From NCBI GenBank assembly GCA_913057905.1, contig CAJXPB010000001.1:1426001-1490000 (forward strand): DNA of 64,000 nt. Direction: 5' to 3'. The stretch is from an uncultured Pseudomonadota bacterium. GTDB lineage: Bacteria; Myxococcota_A; Bradymonadia; Bradymonadales; Bradymonadaceae. Within the stretch, counting starts at the first letter, position 1. Every line of letters starts with the position of its first letter. The position numbers and the translations under genes were made by a program. Shown here piece by piece: positions 1 through 9,384 of the stretch. Under the pieces are notes generated by a model. The model did no database searches, was not told where the DNA came from, and saw nothing but the letters and a program-made list of their open reading frames with translations.

Positions 1-66
1 ATCGTCGTTCGATCGAGGGGACTCCTCGTGGTCAGATGGCCGATCCGGTCCGTTTTCTTCGCTCAT
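1..66 (-). CDS. N-terminus of an unidentified acidic protein (partial)
   Basis: An ATG on the minus strand at 66 opens a reading frame that leaves the window after 22 codons (begins MSEENGPDRPSDHEE). The peptide is hydrophilic and acidic, in keeping with the protein style of the region, and a GAGG lies about ten bases upstream of the start. It would be the next gene downstream of the M48 protease, read in the same direction. There is too little sequence to name a family. Confidence 0.45.
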   Translation of the reverse strand, partial: MSEENGPDRPSDHEESPRSNDD

Positions 67-387
67 GGTCTCGGTACCTCGTAAAGACAAGGCGTGTACG
101 TAAAGGGGAAAGCCACCGCCCCCGGCGACCTCGAAACGGCGTCGGCTGGGCGCCGGGCGCGCAAAGCTCGGGTCGGCCTCGTTGGCATGCTCACCGGCGG
201 GCCGCCTCAAAGAGAACGGGGCCGGGCCTGGAGACCGATCGCGGTACATCTCGTACCGCGAGTCGACTCGATCCCGGCGGCTCCCTCGTCGGTTCCCACC
301 GGCTCACATCCCTTCGATCCATACCGTAGCTTCGAGGCCCTCGCCTCTGCGTCGGCCGGTGAGCACCGGTGGCGGTGGAGACTCAGT
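67..387. other. Intergenic region with two hairpin-forming inverted repeats
   Basis: No convincing gene lies between the M48 protease and the partial gene at the window edge. Two inverted repeats stand out. CGCGGTAC(240-247)-5 nt-GTACCGCG(253-260) is perfect. CCGGT(356-360)-GAGC-ACCGG(365-369) sits just past the protease stop and could end its transcript, although no T-tract follows. The first could be an operator for the downstream gene; this is inference. Confidence 0.4.
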
Positions 388-1269
388 TTACATGACTTTT
401 ATCAAAGACTCGACCTCCCGGTCGATTTCGTCGAGCGGTACGCCCCCTTTTTCGCCGACGATCTCTCGGTAGTAGGAGCTGTCCGCAAAGAGACGCAGCG
501 CCTGAACTCGCTTGGGAAGGTAGGGATGATCCTCGAGATACTCCCGGAACCTCCCCACCCCTTCCTGAAGGTCCTCGAGCTGCTCGAGATACGCATCCAG
601 GTCGACCTCTCGGGAGAGTCGGTCGCTGCCGACGGCCAATCGCATCATGGTGCCCAGTGCGACGTCGACATTTTCGCAGCACAGAAGCCCGGCCCGGTCA
701 CAGGTAATCTCGCCGCGGCGACTCCAGGCGTTCAACGCCACCTGAGCCGGCGCCATCGCCCACTTGACCGCGGAGATGACTCCCCGGGCCAGAAACTCCG
801 CGGCGGTCCGATAGACGACGTGATTGTTCTGGAGATGCCCGCACTCGTGGCCGATCACGAAGCGGAGTTGCTCGTCATCGAGCGCATCCACGAGTCCCGA
901 GTTCAGCACCACGAAGGCCTCGGTGTCGGTGCCGAAGGTCCCCGCGTTGAGGTTGGGATCCTGCGAGACGTAGACCGTCGGCGGCGCGATATCCAGGGTC
1001 TCGGAGCACTCGGTGACCATCCGGTACAGCTCGGGAAACTGACGACGCGTCACCTGGACGGACTTACCGAGGAGCTCGTTCTTTTCCATCGACTTCCAGA
1101 AACGGACCGCCGCCTCGGCCACCAGTCTCACGGGCGTGGCCCGTTGGATCTTCCGGAGCACGCGAATATCGCCCGAGAAGGCGTACTCTCCGAAACCGGT
1201 GGCTTGGTCCCGGCCCGACGTCGGCTCCTTCTTGCGCTGTACGTACTCCAGAAAGTTGAATGTACTCAT
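388..1269 (-). CDS. M48-family zinc metalloprotease
   Basis: This 293-residue protein has the zincin signature HECGH at residues 141-145 inside a helix followed by NNHVVY. A second helix, EITCDRAGL, has Glu187 as the expected third zinc ligand and Asp191 placed as in M48 (Ste24/HtpX-type) peptidases. No signal peptide or clear multi-span membrane region is visible, so it looks like a soluble or peripheral member, not HtpX. Its ATG overlaps the stop of the FHA-domain gene by 4 nt (ATGA), implying translational coupling in an operon with the FHA and two-TM proteins. The substrate is unknown. The family call is secure and the role is not. Confidence 0.88.
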   Translation of the reverse strand: MSTFNFLEYVQRKKEPTSGRDQATGFGEYAFSGDIRVLRKIQRATPVRLVAEAAVRFWKSMEKNELLGKSVQVTRRQFPELYRMVTECSETLDIAPPTVYVSQDPNLNAGTFGTDTEAFVVLNSGLVDALDDEQLRFVIGHECGHLQNNHVVYRTAAEFLARGVISAVKWAMAPAQVALNAWSRRGEITCDRAGLLCCENVDVALGTMMRLAVGSDRLSREVDLDAYLEQLEDLQEGVGRFREYLEDHPYLPKRVQALRLFADSSYYREIVGEKGGVPLDEIDREVESLIKVM

Positions 1270-2090
1270 AGCTCCTGCTCGATGTCTGTGTCGCGCACGC
1301 CGCGCAACGCCTTCTGGAGGCGAATCCTGTCGACTGTCTCGAGTTCAGTGAGATCCGCCCGATCCAAGGCCGCAAGCAGTTCGGACAACACCGCACGAGC
1401 GTCGTCGGTCAGCGGCCCCTGGTCGGCCTGCGAGTCCTCGGAGCGCCGCGCCTGGTCGAGTTGCTCCTCGAGTTCGGCCACCCGCTGACGCGAGGCATCG
1501 AGCTGCTCTTGGAGCTTCTCGGCCCCTTCGATCGCCTCCGAGAGCGCCTCGATATCTTCCTCGAGAGCTCTGTTATCTGCGATCGCCTCTTCGAGCTTCT
1601 GTTCGGACGATGCGAGTTCGTCGACCAGCGACTCGCAGCGCTGCTCGAGCTCTCGGTATTCGTCCTGCAGCTTCTCGTAGTCTTCACTTCGGTCCTTCGG
1701 GGGAGAGCCGTCGGCCTCGTCGCCCGGCGGAGGCTCGAAGTCCGGCTCCACGCGCGGAGACGACTGCTGGACCAGCCCCTCGTCATCGCCGAAGTAGTAG
1801 AGGATGAAGTCGCCGCACCAGATTTCGTCGTTGTGCGACAGCTCGCGAGGGTCATCGACGGGCTGACGTTCACCCTCGACCATCACCCAGGTACCGTTGG
1901 AGCTGTCGAGATCCACGATCTCAACGCCCCCATTTTCGAACCTGAACTCGGCATGATGGCGAGAGACCGATTTGCGATTCGACCGAATGGTGCAATCCGT
2001 CGAACGCCCCACCGAGATGACGGGCCGCTCGGGCCCGATGGGCACCACGTGCTCCTCACCCGATTCATCCTGAAAAACGACTTCTCCCAC
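1266..2090 (-). CDS. FHA-domain protein with coiled coil
   Basis: A start at the GTG at 2090 is chosen because AAGGAG lies 8 nt upstream and because longer readings run into the preceding gene. The 274-residue product has an N-terminal FHA domain (about residues 5-100) with GRS, SVSRHH and SSNGT, the residues that bind phosphothreonine peptides. An acidic, proline-rich linker follows, then a long heptad-like coiled coil (about 125-220) and a short helical C-terminus. Coupled by 4 nt to the M48 protease, it probably acts as a phospho-dependent scaffold or adaptor. No kinase gene is adjacent. Confidence 0.85.
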   Translation of the reverse strand: MGEVVFQDESGEEHVVPIGPERPVISVGRSTDCTIRSNRKSVSRHHAEFRFENGGVEIVDLDSSNGTWVMVEGERQPVDDPRELSHNDEIWCGDFILYYFGDDEGLVQQSSPRVEPDFEPPPGDEADGSPPKDRSEDYEKLQDEYRELEQRCESLVDELASSEQKLEEAIADNRALEEDIEALSEAIEGAEKLQEQLDASRQRVAELEEQLDQARRSEDSQADQGPLTDDARAVLSELLAALDRADLTELETVDRIRLQKALRGVRDTDIEQEL

Positions 2091-2155
2091 GATTCCTGCT
2101 CCTTGCGTTCCAAGACTCAACAACGGCGCCCGACCTGCATTTATGCCTGCGCCTC

Positions 2156-3127
2156 TTATCCCTTCGGGGCTTCGCCATCGTCGCGGTCGCCAAGCGACGG
2201 CAGGGGTCCGGTGCCGAAGAAGCGCATGAACCAACGGACCAGCCACCAGGCGTTGACGAGCATGAAGAGGCCGAAGAGCCCCGCGATGAGCAGATACCAC
2301 CAGTTGTCCGACGGGCTCACCGTCGATCGAAGCAGATACGCGTCGACGCAGACGGGATCACGCTGGAGAATTTTTCGAATCTCCTCGTCGGAGGGCCGCC
2401 GTTTCAGATCCCTCTTCTCGCGCTCCTCTGGCGTCGCCTCTTCGTACCGGTCCTTCCACGTTCCGATGATCGCGTCGCGGCGAACGTCTCGCAACCGCTG
2501 GACTTCCTGCGCCGAAAGGCGGTCACAAAAGCGGGTTCCGTAATTCTTGCGGTAGTAGTCTCGAACGCCCTGATAGCGCTGAGGCATCTTCGAGAACTTC
2601 ATCAACCGACCCTTGCCCTCGAAATAGGTCCGGTCGGGGCCGAGCCCGCTTCGGAGGTTTCGAAAAGAGCGTGCCGGATCGTCGAGATCACCGACTTTGC
2701 TCGATCCACCCGTCTCGTCCGGAGCATTCTCGCGCGGTTGCTCTACGAAGATGTTCGAGCCGATGAGCTTGAAATACCGATATTTTTTGCTGTTGCTCCG
2801 GCGGGTCGGCACGCCGCTGAGCGACACATATCGGTTGTTGGGCAGATCCGGCTCCCAGTCCGGGTCTTTGGCCCGTTTCGATGCAAAATCGGTCACGGAC
2901 CCGACCTCGACGGACTGGCGAGCACTGAAGAAGTACTCGATATCGGGCCACCAGTCGGAGATGACCCAGACGCCCAGCGCAATGACCGCCATGAACAGGA
3001 TCGGCTGGAGGATCGACTGGCTGCGCTGTTCGTTCGCCAGCGCGACGAGTTCCTCGTCGACCTCGTCTTCGGAGTCCAGCCCCAGTTCGTCTGCGATAAT
3101 TTGTCGTCTCTCGGAGTCGTCGGCCAT
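2156..3127 (-). CDS. Two-TM membrane protein of unknown function
   Basis: This 323-residue protein has an acidic cytoplasmic N-terminus and a first membrane helix at about residues 40-60 (ILFMAVIALGVWVISDWW). A roughly 210-residue charged domain follows, with motifs such as FKLIGSNIFVEQP and RNYGTRFCDRL, and then a second helix near residues 275-297 before a short tail. GAGG about 10 nt upstream supports the start. It precedes the FHA gene by 65 nt on the same strand, so the two probably form one operon with the M48 protease. The domain between the helices is not one I recognise. Confidence 0.7.
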   Translation of the reverse strand: MADDSERRQIIADELGLDSEDEVDEELVALANEQRSQSILQPILFMAVIALGVWVISDWWPDIEYFFSARQSVEVGSVTDFASKRAKDPDWEPDLPNNRYVSLSGVPTRRSNSKKYRYFKLIGSNIFVEQPRENAPDETGGSSKVGDLDDPARSFRNLRSGLGPDRTYFEGKGRLMKFSKMPQRYQGVRDYYRKNYGTRFCDRLSAQEVQRLRDVRRDAIIGTWKDRYEEATPEEREKRDLKRRPSDEEIRKILQRDPVCVDAYLLRSTVSPSDNWWYLLIAGLFGLFMLVNAWWLVRWFMRFFGTGPLPSLGDRDDGEAPKG

Positions 3128-3257
3128 TCGTTCCGTACCTCAGTTCCCACTGGGTTCGACCGCGGTGGCAAGTTTGTAACACAGTCGCGGTGCAACACAA
3201 TGATCGGCCCTCCCGTCGCAACCGACACCATCCCGGGCGCAATGTTCCACGCCCGGA

Positions 3258-4613
3258 TCAGTGCACAAGCCGCTCGACGACCTCCTTCAGGGTCCGAACG
3301 CCCCACTCGAATCCCTCCACGGGGACGCGCTCATCGACGCCGTGGAAGAGATCCGAGAAGACCAGATCCGATTCGGCGTCGAGTTTCAGGGGGGCAAATC
3401 CGTAGCAGCGCGTGCCCAACCGGCTGAAGTGACGGGCGTCCGTATACCCCGGAATCATGTATGGCACGACCGAGGCCTCCGGGGCCCGGCGCGCACAGAC
3501 CGACTCGATCTCGTCGAGGACCTCGGACGACCCCGTGTCCATCTGCACCGGGGGTGACTCACCGTCGACCGACACGTCGATCGAGAGACCATGGTCCTCC
3601 ATGAGCGTGACAACCTCCGACCGCAGCTCGTCGGCGGAACTCCCGGGCACGATCCGACCGTCGCACTCGATGGTCGCCTCTCCGGGAATCACATTGAGTT
3701 GGCCGTCGACCTGGATTCGGGTCGGGGTCACCGTGTTGTGCAGGAGGGCATCGAAATTGCGGGCCTTGTCGGGCTCGCCGATGAGGTGGTCGATGACGAA
3801 TCCAGCGGTCCCGCGACGAAGCAACCCCAGCAAAGCCAGTCGAATCGGAAGTGACTGTGGCTCCGCCAGCCGTCGCACGAACCGCTCGACGACCCGGGAG
3901 CGATGATACGGAAGCCTCCGGTCGGTCAGCACGTCGATCGCACGGGCGAGTTCTCCGAGCGCGGTGTCACGCCTGGGGATAGAACCGTGTCCCGTCGGTC
4001 CCCGCGCCGTCAGCCGGACCCGCGCACGGCCCTTCTCGGCAACCTGCACCGGGATGAATGTGTGCCCCTCGACATCGAGCCAGAAGCCGCCGACTTCGCC
4101 GAGCATCACGTCGGCGCGAACCTTTTCCGGGAACTGTTCGACGAGATACTTCGACCCGTATTCGCAGCCCTGCTCCTCGTCGGCGACCGCCGCAAAAATG
4201 ACGTCCCGGCGGCGAGGTGTCCCCGAAGCGGCCAATGCCTTCATGACCGTGGCTGACATGGCCACCATATGCTTCATGTCGACGGCACCGCGCCCCCAGA
4301 TGCATCCGTCCGCGATCTCGGCTCCGAACGGGGGATGGGTCCAGTTTGCCGCATCGGCCGGCACCACGTCGGTGTGGCCGGCCAAAAGAAGAGGACCGCC
4401 GACCCGGTCCTCCGGATCGACGGTCGCTTCGAGCCGCGCGACCAGGTTGCCCCGGCCCGGCTGCTTTTCAAACATGTCGCTCTCGATGCCGGCTTCGGCG
4501 AGGTACTGCTCGAGGAGTTCGGCGGCGGCGGTCTCACGGCCCGGCGGGTTCGTCGTATCGAGCCGAAGGAGCCTGCGAAACAGCTCCGTCGCTTCGCCGA
4601 CCAGTTCAGTCAT
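3258..4613 (-). CDS. M20-family metallopeptidase (ArgE/DapE/carboxypeptidase type)
   Basis: The 451-residue product carries the di-zinc M20 signatures in order: GHTDVVP, then WGRGAVDMK (bridging Asp), then VADEEQG (catalytic Glu and ligand), and a C-terminal GYTDARHF supplying the last histidine. The central dimerisation segment (GPTGHGS) is present. Length fits the larger M20 amidohydrolases that deacylate N-acyl amino acids or cleave dipeptides. Its ATG overlaps the clpX stop by 4 nt, so it is translated from the clpX message. Exact substrate cannot be read from sequence; acetylornithine deacetylase is possible but no arginine genes are nearby. Confidence 0.85.
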   Translation of the reverse strand: MTELVGEATELFRRLLRLDTTNPPGRETAAAELLEQYLAEAGIESDMFEKQPGRGNLVARLEATVDPEDRVGGPLLLAGHTDVVPADAANWTHPPFGAEIADGCIWGRGAVDMKHMVAMSATVMKALAASGTPRRRDVIFAAVADEEQGCEYGSKYLVEQFPEKVRADVMLGEVGGFWLDVEGHTFIPVQVAEKGRARVRLTARGPTGHGSIPRRDTALGELARAIDVLTDRRLPYHRSRVVERFVRRLAEPQSLPIRLALLGLLRRGTAGFVIDHLIGEPDKARNFDALLHNTVTPTRIQVDGQLNVIPGEATIECDGRIVPGSSADELRSEVVTLMEDHGLSIDVSVDGESPPVQMDTGSSEVLDEIESVCARRAPEASVVPYMIPGYTDARHFSRLGTRCYGFAPLKLDAESDLVFSDLFHGVDERVPVEGFEWGVRTLKEVVERLVH

Positions 4614-5908
4614 GCCGACTTCTTCTCGTGGACGATCATCGGCCGTTCACCGTTGCGGACCGTCTCCTCGGTGATCACGCACTCCTTGGCATTCTCCAGA
4701 CTCGGCAGCTCGTACATAATGTCGAGCATGATCTCCTCGAGGATCGAGCGCAATCCCCGGGCGCCGGTCTTTCTGGCGATGGCCTTCTGCACGATGGCGC
4801 GCATCGCCTCTTCCTGGAACTGAAGGTCGACCTCCTCCAGCGAAAACAACTTCTTGTACTGTTTGACCAGGCTGTTTTTCGGCTTCCACAGGATCTCCAG
4901 AAGCATGTCCTCGTCGAGCGCGTCGAAGCTGACGATGACGGGAAACCGGCCGACAAATTCGGGGATCAGCCCGTAGTTGACCAGATCCTCGGGTCGGGCG
5001 TGTTTGAGCACCTCCGACTCATCGGGATCCTCGGAGTTGCTCTTGACGTCGGAGCCAAAGCCCATCGTCGACTCGCCCATTCGACTGGCGACGAGTTCCG
5101 GCAATCCGTCAAACGCCCCGCTGCAGATAAAGAGGATGTTGGTCGTATCGACCTGGATGAACTCCTGCTGCGGTCGGTTTCTGGACCCCTCGGGAGTGAT
5201 CATCACTTCGTTCGACTCGACCATCTGCAACAGCGCCTGCTGGACACCCTCTCCGCCGACATCCCGCGTCGACGAGGGGGAACTTCCTCGACCGGTCGCC
5301 TTGTCGATTTCGTCGATGAAGACGATGCCCCGACTCGCCTTCTCGACGTCCCTATCGGCGGCCAACCAGAGGTTCTTGATGACGTTCTCGACATCTTCAC
5401 CGACGTAGCCGGCCTCGGTCAGACTGGTCGCGTCGGCGATTGTAAACGGCACATCGAGCTTTCGGGCCAGCGACTGGGCCATCAGCGTCTTGCCACTGCC
5501 GGTCGGCCCGATCATCAGAATATTGCCCTTGGTCAGCTCGATCTCTTCGTCTTCCTCATCGAAGAGACCGGCGAACTCTTCGTCGACCTCGTCTTGTTCC
5601 TGGAGTTCGCGGGCCTTGATCCGTTTGTAGTGGTTGTACACCGCCACGGAGATGGCGCGCTTGGCGCGATTCTGCCCGATGACGTACTCGTCCAAGAATT
5701 CCTTGATCCGCTTGGGCTGCATGTCCTCCAGGCCCCGAGAGGTTTCCTCCTCGAGGGCCTCCTCATCTTCGGCGATGATCTCGCGGCACAGCGAGACACA
5801 TTCATCGCAGATGTGGACTTTGGGCCCGGCGATCAATTTGCGGACGTCCGTCGCCTCTTTGCCACAAAACGAGCAGCGAACTTTGCTGTTCGGATCCGTC
5901 GGTTCCAT
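4610..5908 (-). CDS. clpX: ClpX, ATP-dependent unfoldase subunit of ClpXP
   Basis: ClpX recognises and unfolds proteins and feeds them to the ClpP peptidase. The 432-residue sequence begins with the C4 zinc-binding domain (Cys12, 15, 34, 37), followed by the AAA+ module with Walker A GPTGSGKT (134-141), Walker B IVFIDEID, and the RKTGARGLRSI sensor-2 segment. An acidic insertion (EEFAGLFDEEDEE) between the zinc domain and Walker A is a common feature of the family. clpP and tig, the usual upstream partners, are absent here; upstream is a 207-bp gap and a DksA-like gene. The M20 peptidase gene overlaps its end. Confidence 0.97.
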   Translation of the reverse strand: MEPTDPNSKVRCSFCGKEATDVRKLIAGPKVHICDECVSLCREIIAEDEEALEEETSRGLEDMQPKRIKEFLDEYVIGQNRAKRAISVAVYNHYKRIKARELQEQDEVDEEFAGLFDEEDEEIELTKGNILMIGPTGSGKTLMAQSLARKLDVPFTIADATSLTEAGYVGEDVENVIKNLWLAADRDVEKASRGIVFIDEIDKATGRGSSPSSTRDVGGEGVQQALLQMVESNEVMITPEGSRNRPQQEFIQVDTTNILFICSGAFDGLPELVASRMGESTMGFGSDVKSNSEDPDESEVLKHARPEDLVNYGLIPEFVGRFPVIVSFDALDEDMLLEILWKPKNSLVKQYKKLFSLEEVDLQFQEEAMRAIVQKAIARKTGARGLRSILEEIMLDIMYELPSLENAKECVITEETVRNGERPMIVHEKKSA

Positions 5909-6115
5909 GAAACTCGCTCAACGCGTTAAAGTTTGAGGGGGCATGCACTCGGGCTCCGGTTGCCCGGCCTCCGAGTCGACGATGCCCTCGACTCCCATCT
6001 TCGTGATCGCAAACGAATCGAGCGCCGGTTGTCTTCCCGGTCGCCTTCGCTGCGACCAAACCTGCCAGCCATCAACCTGCCCGGCAGACCAGCGCCTAAT
6101 TGTGGGTCGCGACCC

Positions 6116-6526
6116 TCAAAAATCAAATTCGTCCATGAATGTGGGACGCTGTTTGGACTGACGTTTCTCGGCCCTCTCGCGCGACTCCTTGCAATCGATG
6201 CAAAACAACGTCGTCGGACGCGCCCGAAGCCGCTCGACCGGGATCGGCTCGTCACAGTCGAGACATCGCCCGTACTCGTCCTCGTCGATTCGTTCAAGGG
6301 CACCATTGATCTTGTTGAGGAACTTCTTTTCCCGGTCCTTCAATCTCAGGAGGGTCGACGTGGACTGTTCCTCGGTCGATTCGTCGATGGTGTCGCGCCC
6401 GCCGCGGTCCGTTTTGACCGATATCTCCTCGAGGGCCTTCTTGCTTTTGTTCGTCAAATCGGCACGTCTCTCCTCCAGCGCTTCTCGAAGTTCGGAGAGA
6501 ACGTCGTCGGACAGGTGGTCGCTCAT
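6116..6526 (-). CDS. dksA: DksA/TraR-family zinc-finger transcription factor
   Basis: DksA-type proteins enter the RNA polymerase secondary channel and modulate initiation together with ppGpp. The 136-residue protein starts at MSDHLSDD (a longer upstream reading is implausible and overlaps the promoter region). It has two long helices forming the coiled coil with DTID at the tip, matching the conserved Asp-x-x-Asp of DksA, then the C-terminal zinc finger CLDC-x17-CIDC. A palindrome GGGTCGCGACCC lies just past the stop. The gene is divergent from prfC across 179 bp that must hold both promoters. It could be one of several DksA paralogues. Confidence 0.88.
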   Translation of the reverse strand: MSDHLSDDVLSELREALEERRADLTNKSKKALEEISVKTDRGGRDTIDESTEEQSTSTLLRLKDREKKFLNKINGALERIDEDEYGRCLDCDEPIPVERLRARPTTLFCIDCKESRERAEKRQSKQRPTFMDEFDF

Positions 6527-6705
6527 GGTATCTACCCGTGGGCACAGATGGGATCGTCGCGTGGTTTCCAGCATCAAAACCATACGCACCCAGCAGCCCC
6601 GCGCCAAACATGCCGGCCGGATCACGCCCCTTGTTCCCGAGGACCAGAATCTCTATGTTCGCGCGGCGCCTGCCCGACCCACCGTTGAACCCTCCCCCAT
6701 TCGAG

Positions 6706-8349
6706 ATGACTGACCCGACTGTTCGACAGAGAGAGATCGAGCGCGAAGTCGAGCGCCGACGCACCTTCGCCATCATCTCTCACCCGGATGCCGGAAAGAC
6801 GACTCTGACCGAGAAACTCCTTCTGTACGGAAACGCCATCCACCTGGCCGGCAGCGTCAAATCCCGCCGCGCGGCCAAACACGCCGTCAGCGACTGGATG
6901 GAGATGGAGAAGGACCGAGGGATCTCGATCACCTCGTCGGTCCTGCAGTTTCCGTACGACGAGTGCGCCATCAACCTGCTGGACACCCCGGGTCACGCCG
7001 ACTTCTCGGAGGACACCTACCGGACCCTTGCCGCCGCCGACAGCGCAGTCATGCTGCTCGATTGTGCCAACGGCGTCGAGGCGCAGACGGAGAAGCTCTT
7101 CAAGGTCTGTGCGATGCGCAACCTGCCGATTTTCACGTTCATCAACAAGATGGACCGCTACGGCAAACAACCGCTGGAACTGCTCGAAGAGATCCAGAAC
7201 ACCCTGGGCATGGACACCTACCCGATGAACTGGCCGATCGGGATGGGAAAGGACTTTCAGGGCGTCTACGACCGACAGCGCGAAGAGGTACTGCTGTTTG
7301 ACTCCGAGGGGACCCACGGTCAGACGAAGGTCAAGACCGAGACCGTCGACCTGCACGACGACTCGATCGAGGCGATCCTGGGACCGCGCCGCTATGAAGA
7401 ACTGCTCGAGGAGATCGAGCTTCTGGATATCGCCGGCGAACCCTTCGACCTGGAGGCCGTCCACGCCGGAGAGCTCACGCCGGTCTTCTTCGGTTCGGCG
7501 CTGACGAACTTCGGAGTCCAGCCCTTCCTGGAATCGTTTGTCGACATGGCCCCGTCGCCGGCCCAGGGCCAGATGTATGACGTCGACCCCAAACGGGAGG
7601 ATTTCACGGGCTTTGTCTTCAAGATCCAGGCAAACATGAACCCGAACCACCGCGATCGGGTGGCATTCGTGCGCATCCTGTCGGGCAAGTACGAGCGGGA
7701 CATGCATGCAAACCTGGTTCGCGAGGGCCGGGAGCTGAAGCTCGCTTACCCGCAACAATTTATGGCCCAGGAACGGGACATGGCCGAGGAAGCCTACGCG
7801 GGCGACATCGTCGGCCTCTACGACCCCGGGTACTTTAAAATCGGCGACACCCTCGCCGCCGGTGATCCGGTCGAAATCGACGACATTCCCCGGTTCAGCC
7901 CGGAACACTTCGCCATCGTCGAAATCGAGGACGCCCTGAAACGAAAAAAGCTCACCAAGGGCCTCAAGCAACTTGCCGAAGAGGGTACCATCCAGGTCTT
8001 CCGCCAGCGGCACATGGGCTCGAAGGGAGCGGTCGTCGGCGCCGTCGGAATCCTGCAGTTCGAGGTCCTCAAGCATCGGCTCGAGACCGAATATGGGGTC
8101 GAGGTGTCGCTGCGCGACCTCGACTTCCAGTACGCCCGCTGGGTCGAAGGCGACTTCGATGCCGACAAATTCGACCGCCTCAATTATACGAAGGTGCTCT
8201 ACGATCAGGACGACCTGCCCATCATTCTGTTCCGAAACGACTGGGCCCTCGACCACGTACGAGGCGACCACCCGGAGCTGACCTTCCTTCCGAACCCGCC
8301 CGGCACGCCGGGCCTCCAAGAATTGCATGGGCATGATTGGGGCTTCTAA
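6706..8349 (+). CDS. prfC: Peptide chain release factor 3
   Basis: RF3 is the translational GTPase that recycles RF1/RF2 from the ribosome after termination. The 547-residue product starts at MTDPTVRQREIE and shows the GTPase motifs G1 (SHPDAGKTT), G2 region (DRGISITSS), G3 (DTPGHADFSEDT) and G4 (NKMD), followed by the beta-barrel domain II and the RF3-specific C-terminal domain (FQYARWVEGDF). Length is normal for RF3 and clearly different from EF-G. No strong Shine-Dalgarno precedes the ATG. The gene stands alone, divergent from the DksA-like gene. Confidence 0.96.
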   Translation: MTDPTVRQREIEREVERRRTFAIISHPDAGKTTLTEKLLLYGNAIHLAGSVKSRRAAKHAVSDWMEMEKDRGISITSSVLQFPYDECAINLLDTPGHADFSEDTYRTLAAADSAVMLLDCANGVEAQTEKLFKVCAMRNLPIFTFINKMDRYGKQPLELLEEIQNTLGMDTYPMNWPIGMGKDFQGVYDRQREEVLLFDSEGTHGQTKVKTETVDLHDDSIEAILGPRRYEELLEEIELLDIAGEPFDLEAVHAGELTPVFFGSALTNFGVQPFLESFVDMAPSPAQGQMYDVDPKREDFTGFVFKIQANMNPNHRDRVAFVRILSGKYERDMHANLVREGRELKLAYPQQFMAQERDMAEEAYAGDIVGLYDPGYFKIGDTLAAGDPVEIDDIPRFSPEHFAIVEIEDALKRKKLTKGLKQLAEEGTIQVFRQRHMGSKGAVVGAVGILQFEVLKHRLETEYGVEVSLRDLDFQYARWVEGDFDADKFDRLNYTKVLYDQDDLPIILFRNDWALDHVRGDHPELTFLPNPPGTPGLQELHGHDWGF

Positions 8350-8655
8350 AAGATTGGCGAACCGAGTCTCTGACGGCGCTTCTCGCTCGTTCTGAACGGG
8401 GATCTCGGCGTCGTCGAGCCTCGACGATGCCGCTGGCATCGCCTGCGTTCGACTCCTTGACCTCCCCGCTCAGCCCGTCGCGATTTAGCGCCGCATTGAC
8501 CCGGTCCGCCAATCGGAATTTTTTCTCTGACAATTGGAGGAGGGATTATCCGATAATTCGAGCATCTTTCAGGCATCCGGTCTTGAATTGGAAGTCCGTC
8601 GTAGTCGAGACTGTTGGCAGTAATGAAAGACTGGCCGCCAGCCATTGGAGTCGAT
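8350..8655. other. Intergenic region with a palindrome and an orphan GGAGGAGGG
   Basis: Between prfC and the endonuclease gene nothing reads as a convincing gene. The notable sequence is ATTATC-C-GATAAT (8545-8557), a perfect palindrome that could be an operator. Just before it, at 8536-8544, is GGAGGAGGG, which looks like a ribosome binding site but has no start codon at a usable distance. A minus-strand frame starting with TTG at 8533 overlaps prfC and lacks a ribosome binding site. Confidence 0.4.
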
Positions 8656-9384
8656 ATGTCGTCGCAACGCACTAGAAACTTGATTCGGGTTCTCGCAGCC
8701 ACGACCGGTGCGTTTTTGTTCTACAGCGCGTTGTTCGCGGGCGGGGGACAGCTCGAGTTGCTCGACGACGAGCAGCCCCATCCCGGGCTGCGGGACGACG
8801 CGCTAAAGCAGGCGCTGCGTCAGGACTGGGACCACGACCCACTCTCCTACATCAAGGCACGCAAGGCGGTCTTTGGCTCGGTGGATGGAAACGGTCGAAC
8901 CGCCGAAGGGATCTACACCGGGGAGACGCTGCGGTTTATCGGCCAGCCCCTGCCAAACAAGGGCCTGATGGAACACGCATGGCCGATGACTCGGCTGCCG
9001 AAGACGGCACGCACCGACCTGCACCATCTCTTTGCCGTCCTACCGGAGGCGCGCGCCGCACGGCTGAATCTCCATTACGATGACGTCACTGTCGCCGTCT
9101 GGACACGAGGCGGGTCGCGAAGCGGCGCATCGAAGCGGGTGCAACCGGCCTTTGAGGTGCGTAAAGAGACCCGCGGCGACATCGCACGGGCCATGTTTTA
9201 CGTGGCCACCATGTACGATCGCTCGATTCCGTACGCCGAAGAACAAACCCTGCGCGACTGGCACCAGTCCGACCCGGTCGATGCGTCGGAACGGAAGCGA
9301 AACCACGAGGTCGCCGAGCATCAATCCTCGAGGAATCCGTTTGTCTCCCACCCGAACCTCACCGAGCGGATTTCGGACTTTTGA
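8656..9384 (+). CDS. Secreted endonuclease I family nuclease
   Basis: The 242-residue protein belongs to the extracellular/periplasmic endonuclease I family (EndA, His-Me finger nucleases), which degrades DNA non-specifically. Visible family motifs are EHAWP, DLHHLF (catalytic histidine), [23 protein letters not shown] and [11 protein letters not shown] 8656 is preferred over the upstream TTG/ATG because TTGGAG is 5 nt before it and it opens a classic signal peptide ([21 protein letters not shown]). Its 3' end overlaps the convergent ACR3 gene by 26 bp. It probably serves extracellular DNA use or prey or biofilm DNA digestion. Confidence 0.88.
   Translation: MSSQRTRNLIRVLAATTGAFLFYSALFAGGGQLELLDDEQPHPGLRDDALKQALRQDWDHDPLSYIKARKAVFGSVDGNGRTAEGIYTGETLRFIGQPLPNKGLMEHAWPMTRLPKTARTDLHHLFAVLPEARAARLNLHYDDVTVAVWTRGGSRSGASKRVQPAFEVRKETRGDIARAMFYVATMYDRSIPYAEEQTLRDWHQSDPVDASERKRNHEVAEHQSSRNPFVSHPNLTERISDF

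Noticed and set aside
6622..8439. Long antisense frames over prfC, and likewise over glmS (30832-32373), thiC (59559-61322), the GT39 gene (41485-44595) and the M48/FHA genes (94-1488)
   Set aside because: Each lies opposite a gene with recognised motifs; open antisense frames are expected in GC-rich DNA with strong third-position bias.
8222..8533. Minus-strand frame overlapping the end of prfC
   Set aside because: It has a TTG start, no ribosome binding site, and its second half is antisense to a certain gene.
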